From: Desulfobacca_B sp046538075
Lineage (GTDB): Bacteria > Desulfobacterota > Desulfobaccia > Desulfobaccales > Desulfobaccaceae
Direction of reading: 5' to 3'
DNA length: 64,000 bases
Assembly: GCA_046538075.1 (NCBI GenBank)
Contig: JBKHJN010000009.1
Location: 1 to 64,000 of the forward strand
Shown: positions 23,162-31,305 of the stretch, in pieces
How the letters are laid out: each line of letters opens with the position of its first letter
Numbering within the stretch: position 1 is the stretch's first letter
Translations under genes and position numbers: made by a program
The notes under the pieces: generated by a model
What the model saw: the letters and a program-made list of their open reading frames with translations, nothing else
Told to the model about the DNA's origin: nothing
Database searches by the model: none

Positions 23162-23803
23162 ATGGCCCTGATAGTCACGGAAACTTTTTACAGTCTGATG
23201 GGGGAGTCCAGTTTCGCCGGCCAGCCGGGGTTTTTTATCCGGCTGAGCGGTTGTAATCTGCGCTGTCGCTACTGTGATACCACCTATGCCTATGAGGGCG
23301 GCGAGGCGCGGTCGGTGGCCTCGCTGGTGGCCGCGGCCCAGGCCCAGCAGGCCCGGTTGGTGCTGGTCACCGGCGGTGAACCCCTGCTGCAGGCCGAATC
23401 TCTCAAGTTGATGACCGCCCTGGCCGATGCCGGGCTGACGGTCTTGCTGGAGACCAACGGCTCCTTGCCGATTGCGCCGGTGGATGCCCGGGTGCATCGG
23501 ATTGTCGATTTCAAGTGTCCGTCCAGCGGCATGGCCGCCCATAATCATCTCGACAACTTGAATTTTCTGACCCCCACCGACGAAATCAAGCTGGTGGTGA
23601 GCGACCGCGCCGACTTTGACTGGGCTGTGGACCTGCTCCGACCCTGCCAGCCCTGGGAGCGCTTGCCGGTATTATTTTCCCCGGTTTTCGGGATATTACC
23701 CCCTCAGGAATTAGCCCCCTGGATTCTGGAAAGCCGTCTGCCGCTGCGGCTCAACCTGCAACTGCATAAATATATCTGGGGGCCGGAGGTGCGGGGCGTA
23801 TGA
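23162..23803 (+). CDS. queE: 7-carboxy-7-deazaguanine synthase QueE
   Basis: A 213-residue radical SAM enzyme converting 6-carboxytetrahydropterin to 7-carboxy-7-deazaguanine in queuosine synthesis. The iron-sulfur cluster motif is C-N-L-R-C-R-Y-C-D-T, preceded by the substrate-gating E-T-F-Y-S-L-M-G-E-S. V-T-G-G-E-P-L-L is the SAM-binding strand. It overlaps queC by four bases (ATGA), so the two steps are coupled. The ribosome-binding site is weak and the long leader is structured. QueD and QueF are not in this window. Confidence 0.95.
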   Translation: MALIVTETFYSLMGESSFAGQPGFFIRLSGCNLRCRYCDTTYAYEGGEARSVASLVAAAQAQQARLVLVTGGEPLLQAESLKLMTALADAGLTVLLETNGSLPIAPVDARVHRIVDFKCPSSGMAAHNHLDNLNFLTPTDEIKLVVSDRADFDWAVDLLRPCQPWERLPVLFSPVFGILPPQELAPWILESRLPLRLNLQLHKYIWGPEVRGV

Positions 23804-24480
23804 AGTCAAAACTCCTGGCGGTGGTTTTACTGAGCGGCGGGCTGGATAGCTGTGTGACCGCCGCCTCCGCCCGGCAGCAGTATGATCTGGCCCTGTTTCA
23901 CGCCAATTACGGCCAACGCACGGTGGGTCGGGAGCTTCGCGCCTTTCGGGAGCAGGCCGCTTATTTTCAGGCCCGCCGCACCCTGGAGGCTGATCTGCCT
24001 TTTTTGGGGGTCATCGGCGGCTCCAGCCTGACCGATAAGGGGCGTCAAATTCCCACCCCGGAAGGCACCCCAAGGGAGCTGCCCTCGACCTATGTGCCTT
24101 TTCGCAACACCATCCTGATCGCCGCGGCAGTGGCCTGGGCCGAGACCCTGGGAGCGCCGGCGATCTTTATCGGGGCCAACGAGATCGACAGCCCGGGCTA
24201 CCCGGATTGCCGTCCGGAGTACTTTGCGGCCTTGAATCGATTGATTGACCTGGGCACTGCTCCTGAAACCAGGATCGAGGTCCACACTCCCCTGATCGGG
24301 CTCGATAAGGCCGGAATCATCCGGCTGGGGCTGGAACTTAAAGCACCTTTGGAACTCACCTGGTCGTGCTACCAGAATGACGATCAAGCCTGCGGCCGCT
24401 GCTCTTCCTGCCGTTTGCGTTTACAAGGGTTTGCCGCTGCCGGGGTCCCTGATCCTATTCCTTATGTGGCCGGAATCTGA
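23800..24480 (+). CDS. queC: 7-cyano-7-deazaguanine synthase QueC
   Basis: A 226-residue ATP-dependent enzyme making preQ0 from 7-carboxy-7-deazaguanine and ammonia. The PP-loop is L-S-G-G-L-D-S, and F-H-A-N-Y-G-Q-R is the usual second motif. Zinc is held by the C-terminal C-x7-C-x2-C-x2-C cluster (starting C-Y-Q-N-D-D). P-F-R-N-T-I-L and I-G-A-N-E-I-D-S-P-G-Y-P-D-C are family markers (N-x-x-D replaced by N-E-I-D). It follows queE with overlapping start and stop. Confidence 0.95.
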   Translation: MKSKLLAVVLLSGGLDSCVTAASARQQYDLALFHANYGQRTVGRELRAFREQAAYFQARRTLEADLPFLGVIGGSSLTDKGRQIPTPEGTPRELPSTYVPFRNTILIAAAVAWAETLGAPAIFIGANEIDSPGYPDCRPEYFAALNRLIDLGTAPETRIEVHTPLIGLDKAGIIRLGLELKAPLELTWSCYQNDDQACGRCSSCRLRLQGFAAAGVPDPIPYVAGI

Positions 24481-24506
24481 CAGTCCTGTGGCTTTTCAGT
24501 CGCGAT

Positions 24507-24539
24507 AAAAAAGGGGAAAGGGGTTACCCCCCTCTCCCC
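24507..24539 (-). terminator. Intrinsic terminator after groEL
   Basis: Read on the minus strand, GGGGAGAGGGG (24539-24529) pairs with CCCCTTTCCCC (24523-24513) through 11 positions with one G-T pair. Six T follow (24512-24507). It lies 46 bases beyond the groEL stop, between the convergent queC and groEL genes. A second GC stem (24548-24555 with 24567-24574) precedes it. Confidence 0.75.
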
Positions 24540-24584
24540 GGACAGCTGGGCGGCAAGGATTATACCTGCCGCCCGATGAGAGAA

Positions 24585-26219
24585 TTAGTACATGCCGGGA
24601 CCCATGCCCCCTCCCGGAGGCATGGCTGGGGCTTCCTCTTTTTTGGGAATCTCAGCTATCATGGCCTCGGTGGTCAGCAGCAGCGAGGATACTGAAGCGG
24701 CATTTTGCAGGGCAAAGCGACAGACCTTGGTGGGGTCAATGATACCAGCCGCCACCAGATCTTCGTACTCCCCGGTTTCAGCATTGAAGCCATAGGAACC
24801 GGTTTCCTTTTTGACGTGTTCGGCTACCACTGAGCCTTCAAATCCGGCATTGTTGGCCAGTTGCCGGGTCGGCTCTTCCAGGGCCCGCAGGACCGTATTT
24901 ACTCCCAGCTGTTCGTCGTGGTGTTCCATTTTGAGCTCTTGGAGGGCCGGGATACAGCGCATCATGGAAACCCCGCCGCCGGGGACAATGCCTTCCTCGA
25001 CTGCCGCCCGGGTGGCATTTAGGGCGTCTTCAACGCGGGCCTTCTTTTCTTTCATCTCAATCTCGGTGGCCGCGCCGACGCGGATGACTGCGACGCCACC
25101 GACCAGTTTGGCCAGCCGTTCCTGCATCTTTTCCCGATCATAGTCAGAGGTGGTTTCATCGATCTGGACGCGCAGCTGTTTGACCCGGCCTTCGATCTTC
25201 TCCCGGGCGCCGCCGCCGTCGATGATGGTAGTGTTGTCCCGATCGATGTTGATCTTTTTAGCAGTTCCCAGGTCTTTTAAGGTGACATTTTCCAGCTTCA
25301 GGCCCAGGTCCTCAGAGACCACCTGGCCGCCGGTGAGGATGGCGATATCTTCCAGCATGGCCTTGCGCCGGTCGCCAAAGCCGGGGGCCTTGACCCCCGC
25401 CACCTGGAGGGTGCCCCGCAGTTTGTTCACTACCAGGGTGGCCAGGGCCTCACCTTCAACATCTTCGGAGATAATTACCAGCGGTTTGCCCATCTTGGCG
25501 ATCTGCTCCAATAAGGGCAACAGGTCCTTCATGGCGCTGACTTTCTTTTCGTGGATCAGGATCAGCGGTTCTTCCAGATTAACTTCCATCTTCTCCGGAT
25601 TGGTAACAAAATAAGGAGAGATATAACCCCGGTCAAACTGCATGCCTTCCACTACTTCCAGGGTGGTCTCCATGCCCTTGGCTTCTTCGACAGTGATGAC
25701 CCCTTCTTTGCCGACCTTGCTCATGGCCTCGGCAATGATATTGCCGATTGCCTGATCATTGTTGGCGCTGATGGTGCCCACCTGAGCGATTTCCTTCTGG
25801 TCCTTGGTGGGTTTGGAAATCTTTTTGAGTTCGCCGACCACCACTTCAACGGCCCGGTCAATGCCCCGCTTGAGCGCCATAGGATTGACCCCAGCGGCTA
25901 CCAGCTTGGAACCTTCCTGATAGATGGCCTGGGCCAAAATGGTGGCGGTGGTGGTGCCATCGCCGGCCACATCCGAGGTCTTCGAGGCCACTTCCTTGAC
26001 CATCTGGGCCCCCATGTTTTCAAACTTATCTTCCAGTTCAATCTCTTTGGCGACCGTCACCCCGTCTTTGGTGATGGCCGGTGGCCCAAAAGATTTTTCC
26101 AGAATTACATTTCGACCCCTGGGCCCTAGAGTAACCTTGACTGCATCCGCCAGGCAATTGACCCCGCGCAGCATGGCCTCCCGGGCTTTAACATCATACT
26201 TAATCTCTTTAGCTGGCAT
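24585..26219 (-). CDS. groL: Chaperonin GroEL (Hsp60)
   Basis: A 544-residue subunit of the ATP-driven folding chamber. A-G-D-G-T-T-T-A is the ATP-binding loop with catalytic aspartate, and V-T-L-G-P-R-G-R-N-V and E-G-I-V-P-G-G-G are conserved. The apical domain is complete. The C-terminal tail is G-G-G-M-G-P-G-M-Y rather than the long GGM repeat of E. coli. It is 77 bases downstream of groES and is controlled with it through the CIRCE upstream of groES. An intrinsic terminator follows. Confidence 0.98.
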   Translation of the reverse strand: MPAKEIKYDVKAREAMLRGVNCLADAVKVTLGPRGRNVILEKSFGPPAITKDGVTVAKEIELEDKFENMGAQMVKEVASKTSDVAGDGTTTATILAQAIYQEGSKLVAAGVNPMALKRGIDRAVEVVVGELKKISKPTKDQKEIAQVGTISANNDQAIGNIIAEAMSKVGKEGVITVEEAKGMETTLEVVEGMQFDRGYISPYFVTNPEKMEVNLEEPLILIHEKKVSAMKDLLPLLEQIAKMGKPLVIISEDVEGEALATLVVNKLRGTLQVAGVKAPGFGDRRKAMLEDIAILTGGQVVSEDLGLKLENVTLKDLGTAKKINIDRDNTTIIDGGGAREKIEGRVKQLRVQIDETTSDYDREKMQERLAKLVGGVAVIRVGAATEIEMKEKKARVEDALNATRAAVEEGIVPGGGVSMMRCIPALQELKMEHHDEQLGVNTVLRALEEPTRQLANNAGFEGSVVAEHVKKETGSYGFNAETGEYEDLVAAGIIDPTKVCRFALQNAASVSSLLLTTEAMIAEIPKKEEAPAMPPGGGMGPGMY

Positions 26220-26296
26220 ATAAGCTTTTCCTCCTTAATGAATTTTCCTTCAGAGATATTCGGTGGGTAAATGTCAAGAATTAATGCTTTCAATAT

Positions 26297-26587
26297 TTAT
26301 TCTTCGATGATGGCCAGAATGTCATCCTCACGCATCATCAGGTATTCTTCACCCTCGAGCTTGACTTCAGTCCCGGCGTATTTGCCGAACAAGATGCGAT
26401 CGCCCTCTTTGACGCTCATGGGCATCCGCTCACCCTTGTCGGAAACCTTGCCCGCACCCACAGCCACAATGCGGCCCTCGATGGGTTTTTCCTTAGCAGT
26501 ATCGGGGATAAAAATTCCCCCTTTGGTCACCTGAGTTTCTTCCAGCCGTTTGACCAGAACGCGATCATTCAACGGTTTGATTTTCAT
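26297..26587 (-). CDS. groS: Co-chaperonin GroES (Hsp10)
   Basis: A 96-residue lid of the chaperonin. The mobile loop that docks GroEL is G-G-I-F-I-P-D-T-A, and the opening P-L-N-D-R-V-L-V-K-R is typical, with the roof loop near G-E-R-M-P-M. AGGAGGCAGCC precedes ATG. It is the first gene of the groESL operon. Confidence 0.98.
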   Translation of the reverse strand: MKIKPLNDRVLVKRLEETQVTKGGIFIPDTAKEKPIEGRIVAVGAGKVSDKGERMPMSVKEGDRILFGKYAGTEVKLEGEEYLMMREDDILAIIEE

Positions 26588-26626
26588 AAGGCTGCCTCCT
26601 AAAGAATAGATTCTTGCACTAAGGTG

Positions 26627-26653
26627 TTAGCACTCCTTTCAATTGAGTGCTAA
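26627..26653 (-). promoter_or_regulatory. CIRCE operator (HrcA-binding site)
   Basis: TTAGCACTC, nine bases, then GAGTGCTAA: a perfect match to the canonical CIRCE inverted repeat. It lies 40 bases upstream of the groES start, within the expected initial transcript. HrcA repressor should bind here and be released on heat shock. hrcA itself is not in the window. Confidence 0.95.
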
Positions 26654-26656
26654 TAT

Positions 26657-26684
26657 TTGATAACCATTCTGGTGAAAAAATCAA
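26657..26684 (-). promoter_or_regulatory. Promoter for groESL
   Basis: On the minus strand TTGATT (26684-26679) and TATCAA (26662-26657) are 16 bases apart, directly upstream of the CIRCE. This is the usual vegetative promoter arrangement for CIRCE-controlled genes. The -10 box is only a 4 of 6 match. Confidence 0.5.
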
Positions 26685-26887
26685 GGGGAGAAGCAAGTTT
26701 TTTTTTAATTTTTTTCCCGGTTGGGGGAATTTCCTGGGGCATAGTGGGGGCGAAGAGCAGATATTAGAGCCGCCGAACCTGACCGATTAAGACCGTAAGC
26801 CCGCCAAAGGACCCCGTTAGGATCGGTTCAGCGACCGCTTACCGATGCTAGCGGTTCTCTACCTGGGATAACGGCCTCAGGAATCTA

Positions 26888-28558
26888 TTATTTGGCCCGC
26901 GCCAAGACCTGTTGTTTGCGGACTATCCGCACCGTGGACTTCTTTTGCGATTTGGAGGGCTTGGACTGACCAGAGGCTTTACGCACCACCCTTGAGTTGG
27001 GCTTCTTGGTTTGCTGAATCTTGGGCGAATCGGCTTTTTTGGCGGTCGACCGGTTCGGTTGACTTGCCTTTCTGGAGGTTGCTGGTTTTTTCTGCCAACT
27101 GGGCAGCATCGAGGCCATCACTGGTCCGGATTTTTTGGTCTGGAGGCGCCTGGCCTTATCCGCCGGGGGGCTCGATGCCCGGCAGACCTTGGCAGTCACT
27201 GTCCGGGATCGTTGGGAAACTTTTGAAGGCTGGCTTTTACTGGCCACCGACCGATAATTTTTGGCGGGGGCCGGGCGGGATTTTTTGGCCGGCACTAGCA
27301 GCGTCTGGCCCCACTTGAGTTCCCGGCCATGGCGCATGCCATTGAGGGCCAGGATATTGGCCGTGCTGGTCTGATAACGGCGGGCAATCCGGCTGACCGT
27401 GTCACCCGGCTTCACCCGGTAGCACAGACTGGCTTTAGAGCTTTTAGCCCTCTGACTCTGCTGAACTTTATACCTGGTCTGTTTAGCCTGGTAGGTTCCC
27501 TTGGTCGTGTGGGCCCTGGCCACCAGAATATTTCTGGTAAAAGATTCTTTCTTGCCGAAAGGCACTTTCAACAAATAGGCCGAATAATTAGGTGGAGTGG
27601 TACCCCGTTTCAGTTCCGGGTTAAGGGCACACAGTTGCTCATAATTATCACCAGTGGCAATGGCCGCCAGTTTAAGGGAAGTAGGTTGTTTTACCTTGAC
27701 TATGTCATATTTCAACGGAGGCAGGTAACAGATGTTATTAAACCCATACTGTTTGGGGTTTTTGGCGATGATGGTGGCGGCGATCATCTGCGGGACATAG
27801 TTTTTGGTCTCCGAAGGCAGGCAGTTGTCCAAGGACAGGTCCCAGAAATTCTTTAAATGGGAATTGCTGTCAATCTCTCTCTGGACCCGGCCTTCGCCGC
27901 AATTATAGCTGGCCGCAGCCAGATACCAGGAGCCGAATCTTTTATACAGATCCAGGAGGTAACAGGCCGCCGCGCGGGTGGCTTTTTCTGGATCGCGGCG
28001 TTCATCCACATAGCTGTTGATCACCAGACCGTAGCGGCGTCCTGTAGGAGCAATAAACTGCCACATACCGCAGGCATGGGCGTGGGAATATGCCCGGTTA
28101 TTATAACCGCTCTCAATCATGGCCAGATAGGCTAAATCCTCAGGAAGGCCGTATTCATTAAATATTTTTTTAATCATGGGAAGATAGCGGGTAGAGCGCG
28201 CCAGATAGCGACTGAACACTTTTTGGCGTTTGGTACAAAAATAAGCGACATAATTGCGCACCTGTTTGTTAAGATGGATAGGCATGTCGTACTTGATCTG
28301 CAGGCCCCACTTTTTCAATTCCTCGGCCAAATTTTTTTCCAATCCCGCGATAGGATATTTGGCGTATAGTTCATCCAGTTGTTGATCGCTCAGTTCTTCT
28401 GCCAGGGGTTCTTCCCCTTCATCTTCAAAATCACTGTAGAGCTGATCCAAGGAGCCGGTCTTGGTGGAGCCGGGTTGATCAAGGACATAGTTCTGCTTGC
28501 CGCCACAGCCAACTAACAGCCACAATAATGCCACTGCTAAACAGCCCAATTGTTTCAT
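26888..28558 (-). CDS. mltD: Membrane-bound lytic murein transglycosylase D with basic tail
   Basis: A 556-residue lipoprotein. The lipobox L-L-V-G-C places the modified cysteine at about residue 18. The SLT catalytic domain (about 120-250) has the catalytic glutamate in A-M-I-E-S-G-Y-N, with H-A-C-G-M-W-Q-F-I and Y-N-C-G-E-G-R-V. A LysM domain (about 370-420) begins Y-R-V-K-P-G-D-T-V-S-R-I-A and binds peptidoglycan. The remaining 130 residues are lysine/serine/proline rich (for example KKSTVRIVRKQQVLARAK at the end). It cleaves glycan strands to 1,6-anhydro ends in the periplasm. The tail resembles that of the D,D-carboxypeptidase at 9540-10655 in composition. Confidence 0.93.
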   Translation of the reverse strand: MKQLGCLAVALLWLLVGCGGKQNYVLDQPGSTKTGSLDQLYSDFEDEGEEPLAEELSDQQLDELYAKYPIAGLEKNLAEELKKWGLQIKYDMPIHLNKQVRNYVAYFCTKRQKVFSRYLARSTRYLPMIKKIFNEYGLPEDLAYLAMIESGYNNRAYSHAHACGMWQFIAPTGRRYGLVINSYVDERRDPEKATRAAACYLLDLYKRFGSWYLAAASYNCGEGRVQREIDSNSHLKNFWDLSLDNCLPSETKNYVPQMIAATIIAKNPKQYGFNNICYLPPLKYDIVKVKQPTSLKLAAIATGDNYEQLCALNPELKRGTTPPNYSAYLLKVPFGKKESFTRNILVARAHTTKGTYQAKQTRYKVQQSQRAKSSKASLCYRVKPGDTVSRIARRYQTSTANILALNGMRHGRELKWGQTLLVPAKKSRPAPAKNYRSVASKSQPSKVSQRSRTVTAKVCRASSPPADKARRLQTKKSGPVMASMLPSWQKKPATSRKASQPNRSTAKKADSPKIQQTKKPNSRVVRKASGQSKPSKSQKKSTVRIVRKQQVLARAK

Positions 28559-28860
28559 TTAGCACTCCTTATGCTGCAGGCGCCGGGGGGCCTATTTCAA
28601 AATAGGTGTTCTGATCTATATATTGTATGGAAATACTCCCTCTGCCCCTCCCCAAGGCAAGGGATTGATGATGTGCTTAAGCTTCTAAGTCAAGGATTAA
28701 GCCCTCTATTAGCACAGTTAATAGTGAAATGGCAAGCAAAAAAACATATCTTATTAATTTTTTATGGAATTTTAAAAGCAAGCCGGTTTTTTTTGCCCAA
28801 ACCCGGCAGAGGTGTTACCATGTTCAATACACCAATATGCGCACGGAAAGGACTGGGTAA
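28559..28860. other. Divergent intergenic region, mltD/membrane protein
   Basis: AT-rich and without a convincing gene. A plus-strand frame from ATG 28820 overlaps the membrane-protein gene in another frame and is probably not real. GGAAAGGA lies 8 bases before ATG 28861. No clear promoter pair or RNA element was identified. Confidence 0.5.
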
Positions 28861-29793
28861 ATGGATGTTCGGAATTTCCTCTCCTGGACCTTGGGCAGCG
28901 TGGGGGCGATTACATTGGTGGTCGCCAGCTGGGGATTGGCCCGGGGGCTAGAGCCTTTTGCCTCCTGGTTTTATTCCTTTGCCTGGTGGTCATATATTCT
29001 CCTTATCGATTGGTTGATCTATCGACTCCAAGGCCGCTCTCTGTTGGTCAACCGACTCCCGGATTTTTGGGCCCTGTTGCCCGCCTCGATAACCTGCTGG
29101 CTAATTTTTGAGGCGTTCAATCTGTCCCTGGGCAACTGGCATTACCAGGGGCTGCCATTTTCCTGGTGGCTGCGGTGGCCTGGTTATCTCGTCGCCTATG
29201 CCACAGTTTTTCCGGCTCTGTTTGAAACCGCCGCGGCTTTGGAAGCGCTGGGCCTGTTCCGGCAGGTCCAGGGGCCGCCGCGGCCCTTAGGCCAGGGTTG
29301 GTATACCCCCTTTGTCCTGATCGGCGCCTTTTGCCTGGTCTGGCCCCTTATCCTGCCCCGTTATGGGTTCCCGCTCATCTGGCTGGCCTTTATCTTTCTG
29401 CTGGAACCATTCTGCCATTTAGGCGGGGGCAAATCCCTGGTGGCGCTCTGGGCCCGGGGAGAACGCCGGGAAATACTGCTGCTCCTGGGCGCCGGTCTAA
29501 TCTGTGGTGTTTTATGGGAATTATGGAATTATTGGTCCATTTCCAAGTGGGTCTATACTATACCGTTTTTCAACTGGGGGAGAGTCTTTGAAATGCCGAT
29601 ATTGGGCTATCTGGGGTTTCCGCCTTTTGCAGTGGAATGCGCGGTAATGTATAATTTTATTCAATTGCTCCGCACCAGGGTATTTAAAACCCGGCAGGCC
29701 CGGTGGCTCTGGAGGGTAAGTCAGGGCGGATTCTGGTTAATCATGTTATGGGCCATTGATAACTGGACGGTAATTTCATTTCGAGGTCCCTGA
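28861..29793 (+). CDS. Multi-pass membrane protein, unknown function
   Basis: A 310-residue tryptophan-rich integral membrane protein with about eight hydrophobic segments spread from residue 8 to 303. Possible marker sequences are W-L-I-F-E-A-F-N-L, W-E-L-W-N-Y-W-S, K-W-V-Y-T-I-P-F and E-M-P-I-L-G-Y-L-G-F-P-P-F-A-V-E. The last two resemble the E-x-P-x-x-Y loops of lycopene cyclase/carotenoid-type membrane enzymes only vaguely. I do not recognise the family. It stands alone between mltD (divergent) and rimO (72 bases downstream, same direction). Confidence 0.8.
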   Translation: MDVRNFLSWTLGSVGAITLVVASWGLARGLEPFASWFYSFAWWSYILLIDWLIYRLQGRSLLVNRLPDFWALLPASITCWLIFEAFNLSLGNWHYQGLPFSWWLRWPGYLVAYATVFPALFETAAALEALGLFRQVQGPPRPLGQGWYTPFVLIGAFCLVWPLILPRYGFPLIWLAFIFLLEPFCHLGGGKSLVALWARGERREILLLLGAGLICGVLWELWNYWSISKWVYTIPFFNWGRVFEMPILGYLGFPPFAVECAVMYNFIQLLRTRVFKTRQARWLWRVSQGGFWLIMLWAIDNWTVISFRGP

Positions 29794-29864
29794 ACAAACC
29801 CGTGGTTAGCATCCCTAAATTTTTAGGTCTATTCTGCCGACGTTATTTTGGGGTTATTTAAAAG

Positions 29865-31241
29865 ATGGCCACCAACCCTCAACATCACCGTAAGCTCTAT
29901 ACGGTCAGCCTGGGCTGTGCCAAAAATCGGGTCGATACGGAGATCATGTTGGGCCTGTTGTCTCAGGCCGGGTGGCAGGTGGTGGCCTCGCCGGCCCAGG
30001 CTGATCTGTTGCTGGTCAATACCTGCGGCTTCATTGCCCCGGCCAGCCAGGAGTCGATTGATACGGTGTTGGAATTAGCCGCCTACAAACAAGCCGACCC
30101 CCATAAACGTTTGTTGGTGGCTGGCTGCCTGGCTCAACGTTACCGTCAGGAACTCCCCGCCCTGCTCCCTGAGGTCGATGCCTTTGTCGGGGTCAACGAT
30201 TTCCCGCATATTGTAAAAATCCTGGCGAACCTGAGTCAGATTTACAAGACCTTCTGTCAGGCCCCCTGGTATGGCTATCAGCATCTCTTGCCCCGCCTGC
30301 TTACCACCCCATTTTACAGCGCTTACCTGAAAATTGCCGAGGGTTGCAGCCATTGCTGTACATACTGTACTATCCCCCAAATCCGCGGTCCGTTTCGGAG
30401 TCGTCCCTTGGAGGTCATCCTCCAAGAGGCCAGAAACCTGACCGCCCAGGGGGTAGTCGAATTCAATCTGATCGCCCAGGATACCACCGCTTATGGCCTG
30501 GATGGGGGCGCACCCCATCAATTACCCCAGCTTTTGGAATGCTTATGCCAGATTCCTGGAATACGCTGGCTGCGGCTGCTTTACAGCCATCCGGCCCGGA
30601 TCACCGCGGAATTACTGGCGGTCATGGCTGATCAGCCTCAGATCTGTCCCTACCTGGACCTCCCCATCCAGCATGTCAACGATCGCCTATTGCGGCGGAT
30701 GGGACGTGGATATAATCAAAAAGTCATTCTGGACGCCATCGACCGCATCCGCCGGAGGCTTCCCCAAGCCGCCCTGCGGACCACGGCAATGGTGGGCTTT
30801 CCCGGGGAGAGCGAGGCTCAATTTATTGAATTATGCCATCTCATCGAGCAGATTAAGTTTGATCACTTAGGGGTTTTCGAATTTCAGCCCGAGGACGGCA
30901 CCCCGGCCGCTCGCTATGGCGATCAGCTGCCGGCCCCGCGGGCCCGGCAGCGCTCCCGGCAGCTCATGGCCCTACAGGCTAGACTGGTTAAGAAAAAACT
31001 GCGCTCTTTAGTCGGCACCGTCCAAGAGGTATTGGTGGACGGGCCCAGCCCCGAGACCGAGCTGCTGCTCAGCGGCCGATTGGCCACCCAGGCCCCGGAG
31101 GTGGACGGGCAGGTCTATATCACCGCCGGGGAAGGACAGATAGGGCAGATCCAACCTGTCCGGATCACTCACGCCCATACCTATGATCTGGTTGGAGAAA
31201 TCATTGATCCATCCCAGAAAAGGGTGGTGGGCAAAAGATAA
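29865..31241 (+). CDS. rimO: Ribosomal protein S12 methylthiotransferase RimO
   Basis: A 458-residue radical SAM methylthiotransferase that modifies the conserved aspartate of ribosomal protein S12. The N-terminal domain carries its own cluster cysteines (S-L-G-C-A-K-N, N-T-C-G-F-I, V-A-G-C-L-A-Q-R), and the radical SAM motif is C-S-H-C-C-T-Y-C. S-L-G-C-A-K-N-R-V-D-T-E and G-C-S-H-C-C-T-Y-C-T-I-P separate it from MiaB. A C-terminal TRAM domain (about 375-445) binds the substrate. It ends 64 bases before the polyprenyl synthase, which has its own promoter. Confidence 0.95.
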   Translation: MATNPQHHRKLYTVSLGCAKNRVDTEIMLGLLSQAGWQVVASPAQADLLLVNTCGFIAPASQESIDTVLELAAYKQADPHKRLLVAGCLAQRYRQELPALLPEVDAFVGVNDFPHIVKILANLSQIYKTFCQAPWYGYQHLLPRLLTTPFYSAYLKIAEGCSHCCTYCTIPQIRGPFRSRPLEVILQEARNLTAQGVVEFNLIAQDTTAYGLDGGAPHQLPQLLECLCQIPGIRWLRLLYSHPARITAELLAVMADQPQICPYLDLPIQHVNDRLLRRMGRGYNQKVILDAIDRIRRRLPQAALRTTAMVGFPGESEAQFIELCHLIEQIKFDHLGVFEFQPEDGTPAARYGDQLPAPRARQRSRQLMALQARLVKKKLRSLVGTVQEVLVDGPSPETELLLSGRLATQAPEVDGQVYITAGEGQIGQIQPVRITHAHTYDLVGEIIDPSQKRVVGKR

Positions 31242-31243
31242 AA

Positions 31244-31272
31244 TTGACAAGCGGATTTTTTCCACGTATCTT
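31244..31272 (+). promoter_or_regulatory. Promoter upstream of polyprenyl synthase gene
   Basis: TTGACA (31244-31249) and TATCTT (31267-31272) with a 17-base spacer, ending 33 bases before ATG 31306. This would allow transcription independent of rimO. Confidence 0.6.
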
Positions 31273-31305
31273 TAGAAGTTACACTATATTTAACCATTCG
31301 TCTCC

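Larger units (their letters stand above)
26588..26887. other. groES upstream region
   Basis: Holds the CIRCE operator (26627-26653) and a likely minus-strand promoter (26657-26684). The part from about 26760 to 26887, just beyond the mltD stop, has several short complementary segments (for example ATCGGT with ACCGAT, and ACCGCT with AGCGGT) but no U-run and no recognised RNA family. Confidence 0.6.

Noticed and set aside
25150..26129. Plus-strand open frames opposite groEL
   Set aside because: High-GC conserved coding regions often leave the opposite strand open. GroEL is unmistakable on the minus strand.
26760..26887. Structured non-coding RNA between mltD and groES
   Set aside because: Short complementary segments exist, but there is no promoter, U-run or match to 6S RNA, tmRNA or RNase P consensus.
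28820..28951. Small plus-strand gene starting at ATG 28820
   Set aside because: It overlaps the start of the membrane-protein gene in another frame, and its translation is tryptophan/glycine-rich without motif.
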